Source: Deinococcus detaillensis
Lineage (GTDB): Bacteria > Deinococcota > Deinococci > Deinococcales > Deinococcaceae
Direction of reading: 5' to 3'
Length of the DNA: 17,553 nucleotides
NCBI RefSeq assembly: GCF_007280555.1
Contig: NZ_VKDB01000038.1
Span: 1-17,553 of the forward strand
Below the pieces are notes generated by a model. The model made no database searches. It worked only from the letters and a program-made list of their open reading frames with translations, and was not told the DNA's origin. Both the position numbers and the translations under genes were made by a program. This document shows positions 6,741-12,845 of the stretch, in pieces. Each line of letters begins with the position of its first letter. Position 1 is the stretch's first letter.

Positions 6741-6964
6741 CCACCCACACGCCTGCGCCTCCACCTGAACTTCAACCGTTTGCCGCTGAGTTGGAGGAAG
6801 TTGTGGAGCCGTTCCACACGATCAGGGCAATTGAGGACGCCGCCGCGCTCGACCGCTTCCTGTTTCTCGACCCCAACCCGGCGACCCGCGTTTACCGGTT
6901 GCGCGTGCTGCTGTCTGAGATGGAGCAGACTGCCGCGTATATCGGGCGAATGCTGGGGGACTGA
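6737..6964 (+). CDS. Small acidic helical protein, unknown
   Basis: The product is 75 residues, soluble, with a Pro-rich start (TTHTPAPPPELQPF), an acidic helix (AAELEEVVEPFHTI) and a second helix pair containing ALDRFLFLDPNPATRVYRL. It has no signal peptide, membrane segment or cysteine. It overlaps the ATPase gene by four bases and its stop codon overlaps the next start by one base (TGATG), so it is made in step with both membrane proteins. It may be an adaptor for one of them. No family is recognised, but the tight coupling on both sides makes it a real gene. Confidence 0.7.
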   Translation: MTTHTPAPPPELQPFAAELEEVVEPFHTIRAIEDAAALDRFLFLDPNPATRVYRLRVLLSEMEQTAAYIGRMLGD

Positions 6965-8658
6965 TGCAGGCCGCGACCCACTTAGCGGGCGCTGCTCTAA
7001 CGCTCGCTGTAGCGCGTGGCTTTGGGATGGAGGTCGGGCCGTTCGAGGTCGGGGCCATGATGCTGGGTTCACTGCTGCCTGACATTGACACGACCACCGC
7101 AGGCGCAGGCCGCTATATCCGCCCCGTGTCGAGCTGGCTCGAATCCAAGTACGGCCACCGAACCGTGACACACTCGCTGCTGTTCGCCGTGCTGGTGTCG
7201 CTTCCTTTTTGGCTGCTGTGGCCGGGTGTTGGCTTGGCGCTGTTCCTCGGCATCTTCTCCCACTTATTGCTCGATACCGCCAATGTGAACGGTTTGCCCT
7301 ATCTGCTGTTCCCGGTTCGGCACACCTTCTGGTTTCTGCCGTCCAGGCGCTCAAGAATCCGCTATGGCTCAAGCCAGGAAACAACGCTGGCCGTGATCCT
7401 GGCACTCTCGGGCGTGGCGCTGTGGCCGCTGTCAGCCGACACGTTTAGCACCGAAGTTCGCCGGTTGATCGCCAGTCCAGAAACGGCAGTGGTGGACTAT
7501 GCCAACTGGCGAGACACCAACGAAGTGTTCGCCGAGCTAGATGGATTCAATTCCGACACACAGGAGAAGGTGGAGGGAAAATACCGCGTCATCGAGGCGC
7601 TAGGCCGTCGCGGGGTGCTGGTGGAAGACGAAGCGGGCAATGCTTATCAGGTGGCTGAGAATGGGCAGATCGTGGCCTACCGTGTCCGAGTCCAGAAGGG
7701 CGCGGCGCTGGCCGTGCTGGATAGCCGCGTGTCGGTTGGTGGGCGTTTGCTGCGTGACGTGTTGGCCGCAGTTCCACCGGACGCCCGCGTGTACTTCACT
7801 GGAGAATTGCAGCTCTCCGCGCCGGTCAACATTCCCCCGCCCGCTGCGGGGACGTTCGCACGGATCGCGGGCACTGACAGGCTGACTTTGCACAGCGCCC
7901 GCCCCGCTGACCTGTCCCCGTTCGCCGCTTCTTATGTAGTCGCCGGTTCGCTGGTGGCCCGGCTCTCTGCTGGTGCGGGGAGGAGTGGCGTCCGTTCGAG
8001 GCAGGAAGCGGGCCTCAGCTTTGAGCTACCCGCAGAGGCCAGCCGCACTGAGGCCCGCACCGTTACGCTGTCCGGTTTGCCGTCGCTGGCAGGCGTGCTG
8101 GTCGAACGCGGCGCGAATGTCCTGGAAGGTCAACCGCTGGCCCGCTATGTATTGCTCGCCGACCTGGCCGACCTTGACACCCAGATGACGAGCAAGCGGC
8201 GCGACGTGGCCGAAGCGAAGGCGCAAAGAGCGCGGGCGCGGGCGAGCTTCGAGCAGCAGCGCGACACGCTAGGCCGCACATTGGCCCCGGCGCAGGAGGC
8301 CGCCCAGATTCAAGCGAGGCTCTACGCTCTCGGCGCGGTTGCGCGTGTGGACATGGAACAAGCTCAGATGCGGGCGCAAGCTGTAGACGACCAGATGACG
8401 GCGCTCGGCCTGAATTACAGCGACACGGCAGCCCAGGCACGGGCGCGGGCCGATGGTTTGGCATTGGATCTACAAGCGCTTCAAGGCAAGCGGGCCAGAT
8501 CAGCCGCCGCCCAGGTGGTGCGCTCTCCAGTTGCCGGGAAGGTTGCCGAGGTCAGGGTCAAGGACGCCACGCAAGCTGGCGTGTCGGTTGATGTGGTGAT
8601 TATTTCCACGCTGGCAACAGCGCCGACAGCGCCGGTCAAGGCGTCAAGCCTGTACTAG
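6964..8658 (+). CDS. DUF457 (YdjM-like) membrane hydrolase fused to a HlyD-like domain
   Basis: The product is 564 residues. Residues 1-165 match DUF457/YdjM metal-dependent membrane hydrolases: His6, PDIDT (Asp40, Asp42), GHRTVTHS (His65, His70) and HLLLD (His100, Asp104), with about four to five membrane helices. A long extracytoplasmic part follows. Residues about 365-395 (SGLPSLAGVLVERGANVLEG) and about 515-545 (VVRSPVAGKVAEVRVKDATQ) are the two halves of a lipoyl-like domain, flanking an Ala/Arg/Gln-rich helical hairpin of about 100 residues: the layout of HlyD/RND periplasmic adaptors. So it looks like a hydrolase tethered to an adaptor that could reach an outer-membrane or secreted partner. 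It is coupled to the upstream genes by a TGATG overlap. DUF457 proteins with long C-terminal extensions occur on integrative elements; the adaptor part I infer from motif order. Confidence 0.75.
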   Translation: MQAATHLAGAALTLAVARGFGMEVGPFEVGAMMLGSLLPDIDTTTAGAGRYIRPVSSWLESKYGHRTVTHSLLFAVLVSLPFWLLWPGVGLALFLGIFSHLLLDTANVNGLPYLLFPVRHTFWFLPSRRSRIRYGSSQETTLAVILALSGVALWPLSADTFSTEVRRLIASPETAVVDYANWRDTNEVFAELDGFNSDTQEKVEGKYRVIEALGRRGVLVEDEAGNAYQVAENGQIVAYRVRVQKGAALAVLDSRVSVGGRLLRDVLAAVPPDARVYFTGELQLSAPVNIPPPAAGTFARIAGTDRLTLHSARPADLSPFAASYVVAGSLVARLSAGAGRSGVRSRQEAGLSFELPAEASRTEARTVTLSGLPSLAGVLVERGANVLEGQPLARYVLLADLADLDTQMTSKRRDVAEAKAQRARARASFEQQRDTLGRTLAPAQEAAQIQARLYALGAVARVDMEQAQMRAQAVDDQMTALGLNYSDTAAQARARADGLALDLQALQGKRARSAAAQVVRSPVAGKVAEVRVKDATQAGVSVDVVIISTLATAPTAPVKASSLY

Positions 8659-8679
8659 CGCCCCTGGCCGCTTTGTGTG

Positions 8680-8685
8680 TATGAT
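8680..8685 (+). promoter_or_regulatory. -10 box of the lipoprotein gene
   Basis: TATGAT lies exactly 34 bases before the leader motif CCCAAGAG; the -10-like TACACT at 17292 is at the same distance from its copy. No clear -35 box is visible. A small stem CACAG-CGA-CTGTG (8692-8704) would sit near the 5' end of the message. Confidence 0.5.
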
Positions 8686-8712
8686 CTGAGGCACAGCGAC
8701 TGTGACGGCATG

Positions 8713-8771
8713 GCCCAAGAGAGGGTGAGCGGCGGCGTGAGTTGATCCGAAGCTCTATCGGAGGCTTGCCC
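8713..8771 (+). promoter_or_regulatory. Structured leader, copy A, before the lipoprotein gene
   Basis: GCCC-AAGAGA-GGGT (8713-8726) forms a 4-bp hairpin closed by G-U. As an alternative, GGGTGAGC (8723-8730) pairs over all eight bases (two wobbles) with GCTTGCCC (8764-8771), which ends at the ATG. Inside, TCCGA (8746-8750) pairs with TCGGA (8758-8762) and so holds part of the ribosome site GGAGG. CCCAAGAGAGGGTGAGC and TCGGAGG-NN-TTGCCC recur in copy B at 17326. Confidence 0.65.
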
Positions 8772-9830
8772 ATGTTCCACTCTAAGAAAACCGTGTTGTC
8801 CCTCGCCGCCCTCTCCATCTTCACCGCGCTGACCCTTTCGTCGTGCGGTGGCACAACCGCCACAGCGCCCGATCCTGCTGCTGTGGTCGATCCCTCGCCC
8901 GAACTGCAAGATGATGTGGACGCCAGCGCCACCGATGATGAAGGCGGCGAAGTGGTCGCACAAAAAACTATCGTGCTGAGTGCGGGGCAAGCGCTGGCCG
9001 CTGGCCTCAGCGCCCAGACTTCAACCGGCGATACCGCGCCACCTGATCCCGTGACCGTCACCGCTACGATTGTCAGAGCCACCACCGGCAAGTACGCGGG
9101 TAAAGTCAAAGGCAAGCTGGTTCTGAACTACACGGGCAACTACACCTATAAGGGCGACTTTTCTTTGAAGCTCGCCACCGCCCCAGATGGCAGCGGCAAT
9201 CTCTACGACATCAGCAGGCGCAAGAACGACAGCAAAGACAGCCCATTGATTACCCTCAGACCTACCAAAAACAAGCCGTCTACCATCAAGAATCTGACCA
9301 TTCCTTACGGCGACTCGCTCAACGGTGCAACCTGCATGTATCTGTTCTATACGCTGAAGGACAACGGCGGCCTCGGCATCAATGGACTCAGCTACACCAA
9401 CCAAGCGCCGCTGCTGTGCGAAACGCCCGACAGCAACCAAACCGCTCTGCAAACCAAGTTGCTGGCCTCAAGCACGGGCTACCTGTTTCAGAAAGACAAC
9501 TGGCAGTTTGCCAACCTGAACCCAAATCCTGTCACGGGTCCGACGCTGAACGATGTTCCGGCCACGATGACCGACGGCACCACGAAAACCGACTTTGAAA
9601 CGTGGTTCGCTCCGCTGATGACCGTGCCTGCCTACGCTGACCCCGCCAACCCTACGGCGCTGGAGAAGTACAAAGCCGCGCAGGCCAAGAAAGCCAAGCG
9701 CCTGCACGACGCCTTTGCCAATCAATTCAAAGCTGACAAGTTGGGCGTGTACGTCAACTCGACAGCCGTTTACATTGTCGGTGTAAATAGCTGGGGGCTG
9801 GCTGGCCTCTACACGCCGATCAACAACTAA
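8772..9830 (+). CDS. Lipoprotein, large exported protein of unknown function
   Basis: The product is 352 residues. It begins with a lipoprotein signal: MFHSKK, a hydrophobic stretch 8-22, and a lipobox LSSC with Cys25, so it should be lipidated and face the outside of a membrane. An acidic linker (30-60) follows, then beta-rich, Thr/Asn-rich sequence (KLVLNYTGNYTYKGDFSLKL, SGNLYDISRR) with two further cysteines (CMYLF, LLCETPD) that could form a disulfide, and a Lys-rich helix near 295-320. The domain is not recognised. The ATG at 8772 is set by GGAGG eight bases upstream; an in-frame GTG/TTG further up would break the leader. It has its own promoter and leader and ends at a strong terminator, so it is a single-gene transcript next to the ATPase operon. 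Confidence 0.8.
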   Translation: MFHSKKTVLSLAALSIFTALTLSSCGGTTATAPDPAAVVDPSPELQDDVDASATDDEGGEVVAQKTIVLSAGQALAAGLSAQTSTGDTAPPDPVTVTATIVRATTGKYAGKVKGKLVLNYTGNYTYKGDFSLKLATAPDGSGNLYDISRRKNDSKDSPLITLRPTKNKPSTIKNLTIPYGDSLNGATCMYLFYTLKDNGGLGINGLSYTNQAPLLCETPDSNQTALQTKLLASSTGYLFQKDNWQFANLNPNPVTGPTLNDVPATMTDGTTKTDFETWFAPLMTVPAYADPANPTALEKYKAAQAKKAKRLHDAFANQFKADKLGVYVNSTAVYIVGVNSWGLAGLYTPINN

Positions 9831-9847
9831 GCCGAAGAAGCGTGGGC

Positions 9848-9884
9848 GCGGGCCGGGCAACCTGCACCCGGCCCGCTTTCGTTT
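9848..9884 (+). terminator. Strong rho-independent terminator after the lipoprotein gene
   Basis: GCGGGCCGGG (9848-9857) pairs perfectly with CCCGGCCCGC (9867-9876), followed by TTTCGTTT. It closes the envelope block. Confidence 0.9.
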
Positions 9885-10055
9885 GCCGGGGTGAAGATAC
9901 CGGAACCCGAAGATGGACGAACTTATCCCGTGTCCATCGGCGGCTTACGTTTTGTACGAGATGACAGCCACGTTGAAGGAGAATCTGAGCCAGCCACCGA
10001 CCACGTCGTAATTTACTCGCGTCTGTGTGTCTTGCCCGAATCAATGACGAGAAGG

Positions 10056-10075
10056 CCCGCTGAGTGCGGGATTTT
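10056..10075 (+). terminator. Weak terminator-like hairpin
   Basis: CCCGC-TGAGT-GCGGG (10056-10070) is followed by ATTTTG. The stem is short but the T-run is placed correctly. It lies in the gene-poor stretch and may be left from a lost gene. Confidence 0.45.
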
Positions 10076-10236
10076 GTCATGCCATGCCATTTCTCGGCGC
10101 GGCTACTACGGGTTGTTTTCAGAAGTGGATGCGTGGGTGCAGGCCACGCAAGTAAGGGTGATGGCCACTAAAGCGGAGATACGGCAGGGAGTGCGCTCAC
10201 CTGTGGCCGGGCGTGTGGCGCAGGAGTGAGGACCTG

Positions 10237-10332
10237 GTGATTACAGAGCTGGGAGCGCCGCCCAGCACCGATCCGTGCGGCGCGGACTTGTTGTGCCAGG
10301 CCTGTCAGTCGCGCCTGAAATACTGTCGGTGA
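10237..10332 (+). CDS. Possible 31-residue Cys-rich peptide
   Basis: GTG at 10237 opens a short frame with four cysteines (Cys14, 20, 23, 30; CGADLLCQACQSRLKYC), a spacing that could bind a metal. GGAG lies ten bases upstream. It may equally be the end of a lost gene. No family is recognised and support is thin. Confidence 0.2.
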   Translation: MITELGAPPSTDPCGADLLCQACQSRLKYCR

Positions 10333-10391
10333 GTCGTCTGCCGCTTAAGCCGCCAAATGCGGCTCTCCCCCCTTCACCCCAAGGAGTCACC

Positions 10392-10856
10392 GTGACCCAT
10401 AGATCTCAACTTGAGCAGAAAGGTGACACCGTGGTGCTCGTCGGCTGTGTCAAGCAGAAGTTGGCCCGCGCGGTCCCGGCAGAGCAGCTCTATACCTCCG
10501 CTCTTTTTCGGAAGCGGGCGCGTTTTGCCCAGATGTTTGGCCGCGAGTGGCTCATTCTCTCAGCGCTGCATGGAGTTATAGACCCTCAGCACACCACCGC
10601 GCCCTACGACATGACATTGAAAGACATGAAAAAGCCTGAGCGGCAGCTTTGGGCTGAGCGCGTGTTTCAGCAGGTCATGCCGCATCTGCCAGCGGGCAGC
10701 CGCGTCATCTTGCTGGCCGGTGCGAAGTACAGCGAATTCCTGGGGCCGAAGTTGCAGCAGGCGGGGTTCGTCATTGAAAATCCGCTGGCGAACTGTTGTG
10801 GTCTGGGAACTCAGCAAAACTGGCTGGCCCAAGCGGTTGACCAGCAGGACTGGTGA
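10392..10856 (+). CDS. DUF6884-family protein
   Basis: The product is 154 residues from the GTG at 10392, chosen because AAGGAG lies five bases upstream; the frame is open 117 bases further but without a ribosome site. The signature is VVLVGCVKQKLARAVPAEQL near residues 14-33, then LYTSALFRKRARFA, WLILSALHGVIDP and APYDMTLKDM, which is the pattern of DUF6884 (a YaaA-like set with conserved Cys19, Lys21 and a PYD motif). The molecular role is not established; the related YaaA fold binds nucleic acid. Its stop overlaps the next start (GTGA), so it is made together with the GIY-YIG-like protein. The pairing suggests a joint nucleic-acid function, possibly defence. Confidence 0.75.
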   Translation: MTHRSQLEQKGDTVVLVGCVKQKLARAVPAEQLYTSALFRKRARFAQMFGREWLILSALHGVIDPQHTTAPYDMTLKDMKKPERQLWAERVFQQVMPHLPAGSRVILLAGAKYSEFLGPKLQQAGFVIENPLANCCGLGTQQNWLAQAVDQQDW

Positions 10857-11545
10857 CGTCGGCCCGTGAGCACGACACCGAACGGTTTTACGCACTCCTG
10901 GCCGAGCTAGAGCAGCGGGTGGGCGGCAGGCGGCAGCTTGGTGAGTGTCATGGCCGCCAGGTGTGGCCGCAACGCGGCGTGTACTTCTGTTTCGAGCCAG
11001 GTGAAACGCGCCGCGCTGCGCCGCAAAGTCGGGTCGTTCGGATCGGCACCCACGCCCTCATCGACCGCTCTCAGACCACCCTCTGGAAGCGGCTGCTCAA
11101 CCACCGAGGCACCGGCAGCGGCGGCGGCAATCACCGGGGCTCCATCTTTCGTCAGCATGTCGGGTTCGCACTTCAGGCCCGTGATGATCTGAGCTGCCCG
11201 ACCTGGGGCGTGGACCCGTCAGCCCCCAGCGCTATCCGGCAGACGGAGGAATGGCTAGAGCAGCGGGTCAGTCAGGTGCTGGGGGCGACCAGTGTTCTCT
11301 GGTTGGCTATCGATGATCAGCCTGGCCCCCAGAGCCTACGCGGCGAAATCGAGCGCGGCAGCATCGCATTACTGAGCGGCCTGAACGAAGCGGGAGACGC
11401 GCCCTCGGCCAACTGGCTCGGACGACACGCCAGGAGTGAAACGATTCGCCGAAGCGGTCTCTGGAATATCAGTCACACCAGTGAGGACTACCCCCCACGC
11501 TTTTTAGATACCTTTGAGCGATTAATCCGCTCCCAACCGGTCTAG
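10853..11545 (+). CDS. GIY-YIG-like nuclease family protein
   Basis: The product is 230 residues. The first motif is RGVYFCFE (Gly42-Val-Tyr44), the second SRVVRIGTHAL (Arg63-Ile-Gly65, in place of YIG), followed by TLWKRLLNHRGT with Arg80, and NHRGSIFRQHVGFAL: the order seen in GIY-YIG endonucleases. Replacement of the second Tyr by Arg is a departure and could alter activity. The C-terminal half (WLEQRVSQVLGATSVLWLAI through the end) is an accessory domain I do not recognise. It starts at GTG inside the stop of the DUF6884 gene, so the two are translationally coupled. A small hairpin with a TTCGG loop (11547-11561) follows the stop. Catalytic activity is inferred. Confidence 0.65.
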   Translation: MTSAREHDTERFYALLAELEQRVGGRRQLGECHGRQVWPQRGVYFCFEPGETRRAAPQSRVVRIGTHALIDRSQTTLWKRLLNHRGTGSGGGNHRGSIFRQHVGFALQARDDLSCPTWGVDPSAPSAIRQTEEWLEQRVSQVLGATSVLWLAIDDQPGPQSLRGEIERGSIALLSGLNEAGDAPSANWLGRHARSETIRRSGLWNISHTSEDYPPRFLDTFERLIRSQPV

Positions 11546-11573
11546 GAAGGCTTCGGTCCTTATCAGATGTAGG

Positions 11574-11650
11574 TACTGCGATACTGAATGCAGTAATACA
11601 GCAACTCAGCATTTGCTGCACGCAGTAATTCAGTCTTACCGTATCTACTG
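11574..11650. repeat. Partition-type repeats, cluster 1 (candidate centromere/operator)
   Basis: TACTGC (11574-11579), ACTGAATGCAGTAA (11583-11596), GCAGTAAT (11590-11597 and again 11622-11629, 32 bases apart) and TACTGC (11645-11650) crowd the 130 bases before the par operon. TACTG-N4-CAGTA at 11582-11595 is a dyad. The last copy lies where the -35 box of the 11666 promoter should be, which suits autoregulation by a Par protein. Confidence 0.7.
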
Positions 11651-11665
11651 CGTGCGTGATGTGCG

Positions 11666-11671
11666 TAGAAT
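11666..11671 (+). promoter_or_regulatory. -10 box for the leaderless par operon
   Basis: TAGAAT is six bases before the ATG at 11678, the same arrangement as at 4001. There is no ribosome site, so the operon probably starts on a leaderless message. Confidence 0.6.
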
Positions 11672-11677
11672 GCGGCT

Positions 11678-11890
11678 ATGACACATCGGCTGTTTTACAC
11701 TCCGGACGAGTTGGCGGGTGCTCTGCGCCTGAGCGGCGAGACTATCCGGCGCAAGCTGCGGACCGGCCAGTGGCAGGGCGTGCGGATCGGTGACGCTTGG
11801 CGGGTACCCCGCGCTGAGGTGCTGCACTTGATCGGCCCCGTTAACCTTGACGCCTTTGATGCTCAGCTCGACTTGCAGGCGGCCCAGTGA
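11678..11890 (+). CDS. Excisionase-type HTH protein, first gene of the par operon
   Basis: The product is 70 residues. Almost all of it is one HTH_17-type domain: FYTPDELAGALRLSGETIRR, then KLRTGQWQGVRIGDAWRVPR, then the terminal helix AEVLHLI. This fold binds DNA through its recognition helix and wing. Its stop overlaps the GTG start of parA by four bases. Type Ib ParA proteins lack the DNA-binding HTH that type Ia ones carry at their N-terminus; here a separate HTH protein is encoded directly before it and could supply that function by repressing the operon through the cluster 1 repeats. The leaderless -10 box fixes the start. Confidence 0.8.
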   Translation: MTHRLFYTPDELAGALRLSGETIRRKLRTGQWQGVRIGDAWRVPRAEVLHLIGPVNLDAFDAQLDLQAAQ

Positions 11891-12504
11891 AGCTGACCGT
11901 CGCCAACCTCAAGGGTGGAGCAGGGAAGACCACCACCGCCGTTTACCTTGCCAATGCCCTGGCCATGCAGGGCCGAACCCTGCTGATCGACGCCGACCCG
12001 CAAGGCTCAGCCCTGTCGTGGAGCGAGACTGCCGGAGACTTCCCGCTGCCGGTGGTGGCCGCGCCCGTCAAAGACCTGAACCGCCGAGTAGCGCAGCTCG
12101 CCGAGGGCTATCTACATGTGGTCATCGACACGCCGCCCGGCGAGCTGGCCATCACCCGCTCGGCCATGCTGGCGGCAGACACCGTCCTCATTCCTATTCC
12201 GCCCAGCTTGATGGACCTCGATAGATTGCGCCCGACCCTGGAGCTGCTGGCTGACCTCGAAGGGCTGCACTCGCCGCAGGTGGTTTGTTTGCTGACCCGC
12301 GTGCGAAAGGGCACCCGCAGCAGCCGCGCCGCCCGTGAGGTGCTGCTGGAGTTGGGGCTGAACGTCATGACTGCCGAAGTGTCCCTGCGCGAGAGCTACG
12401 CCAACGGCTTTGGCCTGTCGCTTTCAAAGGACCTAGGCGAATACGCCGACGTGCTCGCCGAACTCCTGCCCGCTCATCAGACCAGCCAGGTGGCCCAACC
12501 ATGA
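11887..12504 (+). CDS. parA: ParA-family partition ATPase (type Ib)
   Basis: The product is 205 residues, the short size of type Ib ParA/ParF proteins. The deviant Walker A is KGGAGKTTT with the signature Lys9 and catalytic Lys14; Walker A' is LLIDADPQGS (32-41); Walker B is VVIDTPPG with Asp81. These ATPases form nucleotide-dependent gradients on the nucleoid and move plasmid copies apart. The start is GTG at 11887, overlapping the stop of the HTH gene (GTGA); the stop overlaps the ATG of the ribbon-helix-helix gene (ATGA). All three are thus one coupled operon. Confidence 0.92.
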   Translation: MKLTVANLKGGAGKTTTAVYLANALAMQGRTLLIDADPQGSALSWSETAGDFPLPVVAAPVKDLNRRVAQLAEGYLHVVIDTPPGELAITRSAMLAADTVLIPIPPSLMDLDRLRPTLELLADLEGLHSPQVVCLLTRVRKGTRSSRAAREVLLELGLNVMTAEVSLRESYANGFGLSLSKDLGEYADVLAELLPAHQTSQVAQP

Positions 12505-12806
12505 CCAAGAACAAACCCAGCGATGTCCTCAGCCGCATGAAGGCCGCCGCCACCCGCGAGAAGCCGGTCAGCACCAGTCCGCCGGGGGTGCCAGCCGGGG
12601 AGAGGCCGGAAGTCTCCCCCATCCCTCTCAAGGCCCGCCGCGTGCGCTTCACCCTCGACCTTGAACCCGAGGCCCACAAGAACCTCAAGCGCTTTGCCCT
12701 GGAGGCCGACGCCGACTCCAGCGAGGTTATGCGGGCCTTACTGAACCTGCTCCATAACGACACTCAAACGCGGAATGCAGTGCTTACTGCACTCAGTGAG
12801 CACTGA
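12501..12806 (+). CDS. Ribbon-helix-helix centromere-binding protein (ParB/ParG-like)
   Basis: The product is 101 residues. Residues 1-50 are a flexible basic tail (MTKNKPSDVLSRMKAAATRE) with Pro-rich linker; such tails of ParG-type proteins stimulate the partner ATPase. Residues about 52-95 (RRVRFTLDLEPEAHKNLKRF through SSEVMRALLNLL) match the ribbon-helix-helix fold: one strand for DNA contact and two helices for dimerisation. Position after parA with a 4-base overlap makes it the centromere-binding partner. The 3' end of the gene is itself part of repeat cluster 2, so the coding sequence and the probable binding site overlap. Confidence 0.82.
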   Translation: MTKNKPSDVLSRMKAAATREKPVSTSPPGVPAGERPEVSPIPLKARRVRFTLDLEPEAHKNLKRFALEADADSSEVMRALLNLLHNDTQTRNAVLTALSEH

Positions 12807-12836
12807 CATGCTGAATGCAGTAAGCACTGCATTCAG
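12776..12836. repeat. Partition-type repeats, cluster 2, with a perfect 11-bp palindrome
   Basis: TGCAGT-GCTT-ACTGCA (12776-12791), TCAGTG-AG-CACTGA (12793-12806) and CTGAATGCAGT (12811-12821) with its exact reverse complement ACTGCATTCAG (12826-12836), spacer AAGC. The first two lie in the end of the RHH gene. The last covers the approach to the DUF1016 start at 12846 and could act as its operator as well as a centromere site. Confidence 0.8.
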
Positions 12837-12845
12837 GAATCACTG

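Larger units (their letters stand above)
9885..10391. other. About 500 bases without a convincing gene; likely decayed sequence
   Basis: A 112-codon frame (9891-10229) is open but starts at a weak GTG, has no family resemblance, and contains a terminator-like hairpin at 10056-10070, so it is not accepted as a gene. Its end reads VRSPVAGRVAQE, close to VRSPVAGKVAEV in the HlyD-like part of the 6964 gene; this may be a remnant of a second copy. A stem AGCCGC-CAAAT-GCGGCT (10348-10364) lies shortly before the DUF6884 gene. Confidence 0.5.

Noticed and set aside
5772..9830. Filamentous-phage (Zot) or membrane-containing virus module
   Set aside because: The ATPase has its membrane helices at the very C-terminus, unlike Zot, and no coat protein, packaging-type ATPase motif or lysis gene is recognisable.
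9891..10229. 112-codon plus-strand frame
   Set aside because: Weak GTG start directly after a terminator, a terminator-like hairpin inside, no recognisable domain; kept only as possible decayed sequence.
10275..10391. Longer N-terminus for the DUF6884 protein
   Set aside because: The added residues show no conserved pattern, and AAGGAG is ideally placed for the GTG at 10392.
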